From Virgibacillus chiguensis (GTDB lineage Bacteria; Bacillota; Bacilli; Bacillales; Amphibacillaceae): a stretch of 63,268 nucleotides of DNA. Position numbers and translations under genes: made by a program. The notes below the pieces were generated by a model. The model was not told the DNA's origin, searched no databases, and saw nothing but the letters and a program-made list of their open reading frames with translations. The stretch spans positions 1-63,268 of the forward strand of contig NZ_FQXD01000018.1 of the NCBI RefSeq assembly GCF_900129865.1, written 5' to 3'. Position 1 is the stretch's first letter. The number at the start of each line of letters is the position of its first letter. Shown one piece after another: positions 16,372-24,096 of this stretch.

Positions 16372-16404
16372 ATTATACACACTGTTGGTTAAACAACAAA
16401 CAGT
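16372..16404 (-). promoter_or_regulatory. exporter promoter with TetR-type dyad operator
   Basis: ACTGTTGGTT (16381-16390) and AACAAACAGT (16395-16404) form a 10-bp inverted repeat with one mismatch and a 4-bp spacer, the size usual for TetR operators. TATAAT lies on the minus strand at 16377-16372, so the dyad overlaps the spacer and -35 region of the exporter promoter. The TetR gene at 16821 is the obvious candidate repressor. Confidence 0.7.
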
Positions 16405-16435
16405 TTACTAACTTGTACGGGAAATCCATCATTTT

Positions 16436-16803
16436 TCACTATAGGAAAGCAGAAAACTTTTACGCTTTAGCGTATAAGCAAAACGACGTCGTTTTATCCC
16501 AATCAAAATTGACGAAAGGATAAGTATGTCTAATGGTATAGGTGAGTATGAAGTCTTTTGGTATACATAGTAATAATTGGGCATCCAGTCCGACTCCATC
16601 ACTCACCAACGAGGCGACGTCATTTCATTGTCCTATGATCGTTCGTGCCATCTGTATCTCCGTTAATTTGTTCCACTATCTACTGATAAACGGATGCCCG
16701 TGCTTTGTTCTCAGTAAATTTTTGTACTATATAAAAGGTTTTACGGTTTATAGTATAATTAAAATTGCAGCATTAAACTTAACGAAAAGCCAAGTATTCT
16801 AAA
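16436..16803. repeat. interspersed repeats A-B'-A between exporter and tetR
   Basis: 16436-16500 is a family A copy (CACTATAGGAAAGC...GCGTATAAGCAAAACG). 16573-16680 is a weak family B relative (CACCAACGAGGCGACGTCA). 16722-16803 is a second A copy (GGTTTATAGTATAATTAAAA...AAAGCCAAGTATTCTAAAA). Together they fill the 417-bp gap before tetR; no gene is seen. The last copy ends 17 bases before the tetR ATG, as the 4531-4632 copy ends 25 bases before its gene. Confidence 0.5.
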
Positions 16804-16820
16804 AGAAAGTGTGACATTGT

Positions 16821-17396
16821 ATGATTGAAAAAGTGGACCGTCGAATAAAGTATACAAGAATGGTGTTGAAGGATAGCTTAATTACATTGTTAAAAACAAA
16901 GCATCTTTCAGCAATTACAGTAAAGGAACTTTGTAAGCATGCAGATGTTAATCGTTCTACGTTTTATGCGCATTACAAAGATCCATATGATTTATTGATG
17001 AATATAGAAGAAGAAATTATAAAAGGTTTGAATACGTATTTGAACGAGCAAAATTTTGCTGAAAGACAGAAGGCCTTACAAACAACGGAGAAGTTGTTAG
17101 AGTATGTCGCGACAAATTATAAGATTTGTCATACACTTCTGAATGAAAGTGAGAATACATCGTTTGAAAGCAAATTAATGAATGTGGCAAGAAACTTCCT
17201 AATAAAAAATTGGTTGACCGAAAATAAAATGGGGAAATCCAAATCAGAATATATTAGCACCTTCATCGTTAGTGGTAGTATTCATGTAATAAAACATTGG
17301 TTAGTGAATAACATGGATAAGCCGCCCCAGCAGATTGCTGAAATTATTAATAACATTGCTAATAATGGAACCAGAGGGATAGAAGGAAGTGGATGA
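16821..17396 (+). CDS. TetR/AcrR-family regulator
   Basis: 191 residues. The N-terminal HTH is about residues 25-60 (SAITVKELCKHADVNRSTFYAHYKDPYDLL, recognition helix VNRSTFYAHY), followed by an all-helical ligand-binding domain of the TetR_C_7/8 type. It is divergent from the MMPL operon and is probably its repressor through the dyad at 16381-16404. The Shine-Dalgarno sequence is weak. A strong terminator follows, so it is monocistronic. Confidence 0.85.
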   Translation: MIEKVDRRIKYTRMVLKDSLITLLKTKHLSAITVKELCKHADVNRSTFYAHYKDPYDLLMNIEEEIIKGLNTYLNEQNFAERQKALQTTEKLLEYVATNYKICHTLLNESENTSFESKLMNVARNFLIKNWLTENKMGKSKSEYISTFIVSGSIHVIKHWLVNNMDKPPQQIAEIINNIANNGTRGIEGSG

Positions 17397-17462
17397 ACAG
17401 AAGTGAAAAAATAATTATGAACGAAATGACGTATTGGAAAAATTTAATGATTGAAAGCAACC

Positions 17463-17506
17463 AAACCATCGCATTTTTCGGCTAGCTATTGCGATGGTTT
17501 TTTTAT
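17463..17506 (+). terminator. tetR terminator
   Basis: AAACCATCGCA (17463-17473) pairs with TGCGATGGTTT (17490-17500), followed by T6. Confidence 0.9.
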
Positions 17507-17546
17507 AGTCTAGGAAATTATAACATTTTGCAGCTGTCGATAAACT

Positions 17547-17750
17547 AACTAATTATATAGCCACGCCCGGCTCCAGCGCCCAGCAACTAGGCGACTTCAC
17601 TCCATTGCCTTAAGCTAAGTCATCATCTGTTCGTTCTAAATAGGAAGGCCGCCTAAAGACTGGCTTACGGGAGGGCGCCGGCATACTCCTGTTGCAGGAG
17701 CGTGATTCCTAAAACTTTCGTTGATTCGTTTCACTCTCTACGTTGCTAAA
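17547..17750. repeat. family B interspersed repeat
   Basis: Contains CCGGCTCCAGCGCCCAGCAA, GGCGACTTCACTCC, a central GC-rich palindromic part (AAGGCCGCC...GGCTTACGGGAGGGCGCCGG) and CACTCTCTACGTTGCTAAA. It matches 4325-4512 in order of blocks, with scattered differences and indels. It fills the gap between tetR and the toxin-like gene; nothing coding is seen in 17507-17959. Confidence 0.6.
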
Positions 17751-17959
17751 AGAATACTTGCGCCTTGTCCTAGGATAAGATGACGAGTTAAGTACCAATA
17801 TCCATTCCGACGGTGAATGTTCTTGAATGAAGAAGTCACTATTATACGAAGGTAGATTGTTGTAGTTTTCTAGTCGTTTGGAATTCTAATACGATTACTT
17901 GCTTTTAATTTTTGGTTAAATTGATAGTGTGTGCTAAAAAAACTCATATGCTGTACAAT

Positions 17960-17997
17960 ATTATCCATCAGAGGAATGTATTACTCTGATGGATAAT
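17960..17997 (-). terminator. hairpin 3' of the toxin-like gene
   Basis: ATTATCCATCAGAG (17960-17973) pairs perfectly with CTCTGATGGATAAT (17984-17997). It ends 14 bases beyond the stop of the minus-strand gene. The U tract on that strand is delayed, so it may act as terminator or 3' stabiliser. Confidence 0.65.
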
Positions 17998-18011
17998 TAT
18001 GGTTTGGAGGT

Positions 18012-18812
18012 TTAAAAGAACACTGCTCGTGATGCTTGCTGCCCAGGAATTGTTTCAACGGTTTTTGGTAATGGATTTCCAGGTAACGGTTGGTTGGTAA
18101 TCGTGGTATTGGATAAAATACCGAGTGAACCACTTAACCGCACATCCCCATCCAACAATACTTTATCATCTATGATTGTAATCGGTATACCATATTTTTG
18201 CTTCATGATGTTAGCAATGGTATCTCCGTTGCTATTCTGTTGAGTTAACGTTGCTGTTATTCTCTGGCCTGAAAACAGCTTGGTAAATCTCAATGTACCT
18301 TCTAAAGATTGTGCAAAAGTAACTACTTGATCAAAATCGCCGAGAGTGATATCAAATTCAATAATAGTTCTTGTTCGTGGTGGAACAATTACTGGTATTT
18401 CCTCTCTCCAGGTAATTGTTTCTGTCGTTTCTTGTGTCTTTTCGGTTGAAGTATTATATTTAAAACTTGTAGAAATCGTGGTATCTAGTTGCGTAAATAC
18501 AACGTCTATATTTGCTTTGACATCAATCTGTACACCATACTCAAATCCTTCCGTTGTCTTCGTACTAAAAGTATTTTCTGTTTTCCTTTCAAATACAACA
18601 ATTTGTTGCTGTGTAGGGCGATCCGTTGTATTGGTTATTTCTTTCTTGGCAATGATAGTTCTTCCTGGTTTAGTTGAAATAATTCGATTATCTGGTAAAT
18701 CAAGCTGTGCCTCTGTTAATATGACATTGTTCTCCAATAAGATATACAGATCCACCAATCCCCACTCCGACGCAGCTCCTATTATCGCATCATTTAAATT
18801 ATAAATAGCCAC
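18012..18812 (-). CDS. ETX/MTX2-like (aerolysin-type) beta-pore-forming protein
   Basis: 266 residues. The middle (about 40-180) is rich in Ser/Thr and alternating beta strands, e.g. TNTTDRPTQQQIVVFERKTE, VFTQLDTTISTSFKYNTSTE and TETITWREEIPVIVPPRTRT. This is the pattern of the ETX_MTX2 pore-forming module, with an amphipathic insertion loop between two long strands. No signal peptide or membrane helix is seen; many parasporal toxins also lack one. The GTG at 18812 is chosen over TTG 18815 because AAGGAG lies 7 bases upstream. It is a lone gene between repeat-filled gaps, suggesting acquired DNA. The family call is by pattern, not by alignment. Confidence 0.6.
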   Translation of the reverse strand: MAIYNLNDAIIGAASEWGLVDLYILLENNVILTEAQLDLPDNRIISTKPGRTIIAKKEITNTTDRPTQQQIVVFERKTENTFSTKTTEGFEYGVQIDVKANIDVVFTQLDTTISTSFKYNTSTEKTQETTETITWREEIPVIVPPRTRTIIEFDITLGDFDQVVTFAQSLEGTLRFTKLFSGQRITATLTQQNSNGDTIANIMKQKYGIPITIIDDKVLLDGDVRLSGSLGILSNTTITNQPLPGNPLPKTVETIPGQQASRAVFF

Positions 18813-19252
18813 CAAAAAACTCCTTTCTTTACAAACTATTCTGCAGATAAAAGAATAAAAAGAAACGTACCCTATAGAATAGCTACAGTTATTTACTTAA
18901 CGTAACACTAGAATTTATTTGTTTCTCTAATCTAAAATATGTGTTTTTTGCAAAAAAGATTGTGTGAATGAATGGTATCTTTAGAAATAGGGTTCAGTCA
19001 TAAAAAACTAGTTAGATATATTTCACTCATAAACACTCAAATGAACTTGGAGCGGTGCGTTTAAGAGCCCATTTAGCAAACGATGGCTTGCACTATGAGA
19101 ATGCACGTTGTTATTCTTTATAAAAACTTGTTTTGTCGACAAGCCATATGGATAAACCTGTAAATTTCCTTATATTATGAACCTTTAAACATATATACTT
19201 TCCTAAAGTAGAATCACAAGTGGAGTTTTATCTTTCATGCTTTAAGATTTAG
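18813..19252. other. non-coding gap between toxin-like gene and GntR operon
   Basis: No gene is visible. The start carries the ribosome binding site of the toxin-like gene. Reverse complement of about 19194-19214 contains a family A-like CTACTTTAGGAAAGTATATA. The block around 19050-19110 is GC-richer (GAGCGGTGCGTTTAAGAGCC) and may be decayed repeat sequence. Confidence 0.3.
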
Positions 19253-19288
19253 TTGTGTATAAAGTGTATATTGTATATAATGTGTATA
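19253..19288 (+). promoter_or_regulatory. promoter of the gntR-ABC operon with 9-bp-phased repeats
   Basis: TTGTGT (19253-19258), a 17-bp spacer and a perfect TATAAT (19276-19281). GTGTATA occurs at 19255, 19264 and 19282, with GTATATA at 19273: four copies at exactly 9-bp steps covering the promoter. A GntR-family repressor encoded just downstream could bind here (autoregulation, inferred from YtrA-like systems). Confidence 0.55.
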
Positions 19289-19331
19289 TGTTCTTCGTAG
19301 GAAGATGAAGAAGGCATAGGAGTGAAAAATA

Positions 19332-19706
19332 ATGCAAATTTTAATTTCAAACAGTTCAAAAGAACCTATTTACCAGCAGATTAAACATCAAGTGAAAGAA
19401 AAAATATTATCAAGCGAATTAAGGGAGGGTGATGCTCTTCCATCAATGCGCCAGCTTGCGAAGGATTTGCATATTAGTGTTATTACTACAAAGCGAGCCT
19501 ATGAAGAATTAGAAAAAGAAGGGTTTATTTATTCAATTACAGGCAAAGGTTCCTTTATTGCGGAGCAAAACCCAGACATCATCAAAGAAAAGAAATTAGC
19601 AACGATTGAAGACAAATTAGTAGAAGTGATTGCCAATAGTAAAGAGCTTGGTTTGTCGCTACAAGATATTAAAGAGTGGTTGACGATCTTATATGAGGAG
19701 AGATAA
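19332..19706 (+). CDS. GntR-family regulator, YtrA/YhcF-like
   Basis: 124 residues. An N-terminal winged HTH (about 10-75: PIYQQIKHQVKEKILSSEL, LPSMRQLAKDLHISVITTKRAYEELEKEGFI) is followed by only a short helical dimerisation tail, as in the YtrA subfamily. TAGGAG precedes the ATG. It is followed 2 bases later by an ABC ATPase gene, the standard YtrA arrangement, so it likely represses its own operon until a cell-envelope or peptide signal appears. Confidence 0.88.
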   Translation: MQILISNSSKEPIYQQIKHQVKEKILSSELREGDALPSMRQLAKDLHISVITTKRAYEELEKEGFIYSITGKGSFIAEQNPDIIKEKKLATIEDKLVEVIANSKELGLSLQDIKEWLTILYEER

Positions 19707-19708
19707 AC

Positions 19709-20584
19709 ATGGAACATGCAATTGAATTACAAAATGTACATAAGTCTTTAGGTGCGTTTCAACTCAAAGATTTGTCCATGCAGGTGAAAAAAGGCTTTGT
19801 TACAGGATTTGTCGGTGGAAATGGTGCTGGAAAATCGACGATTATGAAGATGATTTTAAATTTAATCCAACCAGATGCTGGAGTGGTTCGGGTGTTTGGA
19901 TTGGAACATCAACAGAACGAAAAAGCGATTAAAGAAAAAATTGGCTTTGTGTTTAATGATAGCCTCTTTTATGAAGATTTGACTTTACGGGACATGAAAA
20001 ATCTGATAGCGCCTTCTTATCAAAATTGGGATGACAGTTCATTTCAGCAATATTGCGATCGCTTTGCCCTCCCCCTTAAGCAACCGATAAAGTTGTTTTC
20101 AGATGGGATGAAGATGAAAGCATCACTTGCCATCGCGTTGTCGCATCATGCTGAACTCATCATCATGGATGAACCGACAACGAATTTGGATCCTGTTTTT
20201 CGTCGCGAATTGATTGAGCACTTACATGACGTCATGTTGGATGAGAACAAGACGATCTTTATGGCTACACATATAATGAGTGATTTATCTTCGCTTGCAG
20301 ACTACATCACATTTATCGACAAAGGGGAGATCATCTTTTCTAAAGATGTACATCAATTGGAAGAAAAATTTGCTATTGTGCGCGGTGGGCTAGAACTGTT
20401 GGACCGTGATACAGAACAATATTTTCTATCTATCAAACGATCGAATAGTGGGTTTGAAGCTTTAACCTCAGATTACGAAACAGTGGTGAAGTTATTTGGT
20501 AGGGAAGCGGTAATTGAAAAGGCAAATTTAGAAGAAATTATGTATTATTCGCGAGGGGGGAAATCAAGTGGTTCAACTCATTAA
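19709..20584 (+). CDS. ABC transporter ATP-binding protein (YtrB/BcrA-like)
   Basis: 291 residues. Walker A GGNGAGKST (about 36-44), a signature segment changed to LFSDGMKMKASLAIALS (canonical LSGGM replaced by FSDGM), Walker B LIIMDEPT, and the H-loop THIMSDL. The C-terminal 70 residues are accessory. It is coupled with the permease at 20568 by a 17-bp overlap. Forms the ATPase of a GntR-controlled efflux or sensing transporter; substrate unknown. Confidence 0.88.
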   Translation: MEHAIELQNVHKSLGAFQLKDLSMQVKKGFVTGFVGGNGAGKSTIMKMILNLIQPDAGVVRVFGLEHQQNEKAIKEKIGFVFNDSLFYEDLTLRDMKNLIAPSYQNWDDSSFQQYCDRFALPLKQPIKLFSDGMKMKASLAIALSHHAELIIMDEPTTNLDPVFRRELIEHLHDVMLDENKTIFMATHIMSDLSSLADYITFIDKGEIIFSKDVHQLEEKFAIVRGGLELLDRDTEQYFLSIKRSNSGFEALTSDYETVVKLFGREAVIEKANLEEIMYYSRGGKSSGSTH

Positions 20585-21185
20585 AAAAGACCTTATCGTC
20601 CATAAATTTGGTTGGTTCATCTATTTTGCAATGCTTGCTTTTTATGTCTTATTAGGTAAACATGATTCAGAATTCATTATCGCATTATTAAGTGCTATTG
20701 TAACGGTATATGTTTTTTATTTTGATGAACATGCGAATGGACATAAATTATGGAACGCTTTGCCGTTTACGCGTAACGAATTGGTCAGTGCCCGCTATAT
20801 CGTTCTTCTTATCAATACGATGATAACGAGTGGTGTATTTATAGTGATAAGTGTGATTATAAAAGGAGGTTGGGAGCAGCTTGCCTGGCAGCACATCGTT
20901 GGAGGCTTTGCTCTAGTAATTATTTGCAGTGCTTTATTTTTCCCATGTTTATATGGGTTTGCCCAGAGTAATAGAATTTTACTTTGGTTTATTTTATATG
21001 TTGGCTCTGTAGTAATAGGGATATATGTGCTAAGTGATATAGCTAGCAAAATGATGGATTCCACAACGAAAATGCCTTTATGGAGTGATGGAATGCTGTT
21101 TGGGTTAAGTTTATTCGCCATATGTTTATATTTACTATCATGGCTTCTATCGCTCATGATTTATAAGAAAAAGGAGATTATATAA
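20568..21185 (+). CDS. ABC-2 type permease (GntR operon)
   Basis: 205 residues with about six hydrophobic segments (WFIYFAMLAFYVLLG, FIIALLSAIVTVYVFYF, VIICSALFFPCLYGFAQ). It starts at GTG 20568 inside the ATPase gene with GGGGGG 7 bases upstream, typical of a small permease subunit pairing with a BcrA-type ATPase. Likely works as a homodimer with the ATPase dimer. Confidence 0.82.
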   Translation: MVQLIKKDLIVHKFGWFIYFAMLAFYVLLGKHDSEFIIALLSAIVTVYVFYFDEHANGHKLWNALPFTRNELVSARYIVLLINTMITSGVFIVISVIIKGGWEQLAWQHIVGGFALVIICSALFFPCLYGFAQSNRILLWFILYVGSVVIGIYVLSDIASKMMDSTTKMPLWSDGMLFGLSLFAICLYLLSWLLSLMIYKKKEII

Positions 21186-21187
21186 AG

Positions 21188-21538
21188 ATGGATGGAAGAA
21201 AGTGGGGAAAAGAAAAAATAATCCAATTTCTTAAACGATTCGGTTGGTACATTCATTTTTTAATCTTTCTCCTTTTTCAAGTATTATTCCAATTATTTGC
21301 TGAATCTAACGTTTGGGTAATTTTCAATTTAAATGATTATGGAAAATGGGCTGTTTCGGAATTTTATTGGTTAGTTGAAACATTCCATATACATCAAAGA
21401 GAGGAATTGAATTATGTTACAGTTGTATGGGGAATAGCTTTCATTTTGCATGGTGGGACATGTCTTATGAACAAGTATGTTCGCAAAAACCATACCATTC
21501 ATGCAACGTATTCTCCTCCTGCTGAAGACGATTGGTGA
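21188..21538 (+). CDS. YfzA-like membrane protein
   Basis: 116 residues with two hydrophobic segments (about 20-42 and 76-93), starting 2 bases after the permease stop with AAAGGAG upstream. The run FQVLFQLFAESNVWVIFNLN followed by a VET...FHIHQREELN segment recalls the small YfzA family of Bacillus; homology is by eye. Last gene of the gntR operon. Function unknown. Confidence 0.6.
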   Translation: MDGRKWGKEKIIQFLKRFGWYIHFLIFLLFQVLFQLFAESNVWVIFNLNDYGKWAVSEFYWLVETFHIHQREELNYVTVVWGIAFILHGGTCLMNKYVRKNHTIHATYSPPAEDDW

Positions 21539-21696
21539 GCGTATTGTTTTTAACGGCTAAATGGATTGTAAGGAAGCGTGTTTGTCATGCATATCAGGTT
21601 TCGTATCTATTGATACTGTATTAAGTTCATGTTTCAAAGAAGTAAGTACTTTTTTAGTTCGCTGGATTGGATAGTCATAACGAAGGGTGGAAATCA

Positions 21697-22149
21697 ATGG
21701 ATTACACAAATGAAGTTAGCCATTATATAAATAATGTAGAAGATAAATGGAAAGATGCCTTTGTAGAATTGAAAAAAACGATCGACCAAAAGATCCCTGA
21801 TGGATTTGAGTTAGTTATGCAGTATGGTATGCCATCCTATGTAGTACCTCTATATATTTACCCTGACGGCTATCATTGCAAAAAAGACACACCACTACCA
21901 TTTATTAGTATTGCAGCACAAAAAAATCATTTGGCCGTATACCATATGGGGATTTATGCAGATCAAGAATGGTTAGCCTGGTTTAAAGGCGAGTATCCAA
22001 ATCATATGGATACGAAATTAAATATGGGTAAAAGCTGTATTCGATTTATCAATCCTAAAAAAATTCCCTATCAGTTAATTGGAGAGCTTGTTTCGAAAAT
22101 GTCCGTAGCGGATTGGATTCATTTGTATGAAGGAAATAGTCAGATGTAA
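21697..22149 (+). CDS. DUF1801-family protein
   Basis: 150 residues in the YdhG/DUF1801 fold: VSHYINNVEDKWKDAFVELKKTI, then LVMQYGMPSYVVP, ISIAAQKNHLAVYHMGIY and the C-terminal KSCIRFINPKKIP. Members of this fold include a Bacillus iron-chaperone (frataxin-like) protein, but other members have no known role. The ATG at 21697 is used because GAAGGGTGG lies about 6 bases before it. Stand-alone gene. Confidence 0.8.
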   Translation: MDYTNEVSHYINNVEDKWKDAFVELKKTIDQKIPDGFELVMQYGMPSYVVPLYIYPDGYHCKKDTPLPFISIAAQKNHLAVYHMGIYADQEWLAWFKGEYPNHMDTKLNMGKSCIRFINPKKIPYQLIGELVSKMSVADWIHLYEGNSQM

Positions 22150-22202
22150 AGTGGGCAATAAAACGAGAAAGGCTGATAGTTATTTCCAATAGGAGAAAAA
22201 CA

Positions 22203-22244
22203 GAAGCGTGCCAATATGAAAACGCATTTGTATCAGCACGCTTC
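22203..22244 (-). terminator. cstA terminator
   Basis: GAAGCGTGC (22203-22211) pairs with GCACGCTTC (22236-22244). On the minus strand the stem is followed by TGTTTTTC. It lies 6 bases past the CstA stop. Confidence 0.75.
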
Positions 22245-22249
22245 ATCAT

Positions 22250-23671
22250 TTACATATCTACTTTTAATTGGTTTGCTTTGTTTGTTTGTGCTTTTTTAAA
22301 GAATAGGAACGTAAGCATAACGGTTAACACAGCACCGACAATAAAGGAAACATTCAAATCAAGTCGGAAACCGATTTGCGCATTTAAAATATACACAAAT
22401 ACCATATAACTCATGAAAATAGCTGGCACCATCGATACGAAGTAATTTTTTCCTTTCATAAATAAATACATCGTAGCTATCCATAAAGCAATAACTGCTG
22501 TTGCTTGGTTAGCCCATGAAAAATAACGCCATAAAATATTAAAATCGATTTTCGTTAAAATATATGAAATAACGAATAAAGGAATAGCGATGGACAACCG
22601 GTTAAACACTTTTTTCTGCCCAATATTTAAATAATCTGCAATAATGGAACGTGCGGCACGAAATGCAGTGTCTCCAGAGGTGATTGGTAAAACAATTGCT
22701 CCAAGTACAGCAATTGTTCCCGCAACCGCACCTAACAATGTGATCGCGATTTCATTTACTGCAGCAGATGCAGTACCTTCTGCAATAATACCGCTTAAGG
22801 TTTGTCCATCAAAAAGGCTCATAGCAGCAGCAGCCCAGATCATGGCAATGATAGCTTCAGCAATCATCATGCCATAAAAAATATAACGTCCTTGCGATTC
22901 CTTTTGTGTTGTTCTTGAGATAATCGGTGATTGTGTCGCGTGAAATCCGGATAGTGCACCACAAGTAATCGTAAAGAATAACAATGGAATTACCGGTAAG
23001 TTATCCGGATGCATATTGGTAAGGTGTAACTCTGGTATCTTGTAATCTGAGAATAATAACGAAATACCAATCGCTATTGTTCCAAATAAGAGAATAGCGC
23101 CTAGTACAGGATAAATTCGACCAATTATTTTATCAATTGGTAATATCGTTGATAGAAAGAAATAAAGGAAGATAGATCCTAAGATAATAGAAAAGGCAAT
23201 CTTTTCATCTAACAATATATCAATTAGTGACGCTGGTGTCGTAACGAAAACAGTTCCAACTAAAATTAACAATAATAGAGAGAAGGCGTTTACAATATGT
23301 CTGGACGCTTTGCCTAAAAATCTCCCCGCTAATTCAGGAATATGTGCCCCTTTGTTTCGTATAGAAATCATCCCTGTTAAATAATCATGAACGGCTCCAG
23401 CAAAAATCGATCCAAGTACAATCCAGAGAAAAGCAACCGGTCCGAATAAAGCACCCATAATAGGCCCGAAGATGGGCCCAGTACCAGCAATATTAAGCAA
23501 TTGAATCATTGCATTTTTATGCTTATTCATTGGGACGTAGTCTACCCCATCTTGCTTAGCGTAGGCAGGTGTACTCTTTTCATTATTCGGCCCAAATAAC
23601 TTATCAATAAATTTGCCATACGTAAAATAAGCTACAATTAGTAAAATAATAGATACAATAAATGTAATCAT
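22250..23671 (-). CDS. CstA-family carbon-starvation transporter
   Basis: 473-residue membrane protein of the CstA/BtsT family. It has the N-terminal VAYFTYGKFIDKLFG, NIAGTGPIFGPIMGALFGPV and GAVHDYLTGMISIRNKG signatures, and about 14 TMs. This is the shorter form without the long C-terminal domain of E. coli CstA. Family members take up pyruvate or peptides when sugars run out. A cre-like site (23698-23712) near its promoter fits carbon catabolite repression. AAAGGGGG precedes the ATG. Confidence 0.88.
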   Translation of the reverse strand: MITFIVSIILLIVAYFTYGKFIDKLFGPNNEKSTPAYAKQDGVDYVPMNKHKNAMIQLLNIAGTGPIFGPIMGALFGPVAFLWIVLGSIFAGAVHDYLTGMISIRNKGAHIPELAGRFLGKASRHIVNAFSLLLLILVGTVFVTTPASLIDILLDEKIAFSIILGSIFLYFFLSTILPIDKIIGRIYPVLGAILLFGTIAIGISLLFSDYKIPELHLTNMHPDNLPVIPLLFFTITCGALSGFHATQSPIISRTTQKESQGRYIFYGMMIAEAIIAMIWAAAAMSLFDGQTLSGIIAEGTASAAVNEIAITLLGAVAGTIAVLGAIVLPITSGDTAFRAARSIIADYLNIGQKKVFNRLSIAIPLFVISYILTKIDFNILWRYFSWANQATAVIALWIATMYLFMKGKNYFVSMVPAIFMSYMVFVYILNAQIGFRLDLNVSFIVGAVLTVMLTFLFFKKAQTNKANQLKVDM

Positions 23672-23697
23672 GTATATCCCCCTTTGATATCATCTTG

Positions 23698-23712
23698 TTG
23701 AAAGCGTTTACC
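23698..23712. promoter_or_regulatory. cre-like (CcpA) site upstream of cstA
   Basis: TTGAAAGCGTTTACC matches the cre consensus WTGNAANCGNWNNCW at every position but the last. It lies 27 bases upstream of the cstA start codon, where CcpA binding would block transcription. Confidence 0.6.
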
Positions 23713-24096
23713 AAATACTAGTATACCTATTTATAAGGAAAGATGAAAGCATTTTGAGACAATATTCGACTATAATATAACGTGTTTTTAGGGTTTTATC
23801 CAACTGAATGGTAAGTGCCATTAGAAAAACTGGCATACCATCCATTCACCATGGATGAAAACGCTGTCGTTTTATGACATACCTTTATAAACTAGCTAAA
23901 ATAATAAAAGTAACAATGCAAGGACAATCTATCCGAAAACGATCATACAGTTGTTCGTTAGTAATTAACTGGGTTTATGGAGGTAAATGTATTTTTTATC
24001 TAGCAGAATGATGCAAAAGGAGATTTCAAACATAATTATTGAAATGTTAATTTTTTTGTGATAATAATATAACAATACGATTGAGGAGGAGACATC
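23713..24096. other. non-coding gap between cstA and the binding-protein gene
   Basis: No gene is visible. A TGGTAAGTGCCA near-palindrome and GAATGG/CCATTC words lie around 23810-23850, and GAAAACGCTGTCGTTTTAT at about 23858 recalls the tail of the family A copy at 16480. The last 60 bases are very AT-rich (ATAATAATATAACAATA) and should contain the promoter of the gene at 24097. Confidence 0.3.

Noticed and set aside
17547-17750. tRNA or small structured RNA gene in the GC-rich block
   Set aside because: No cloverleaf or T-loop consensus; the block matches the interspersed family B repeat instead.
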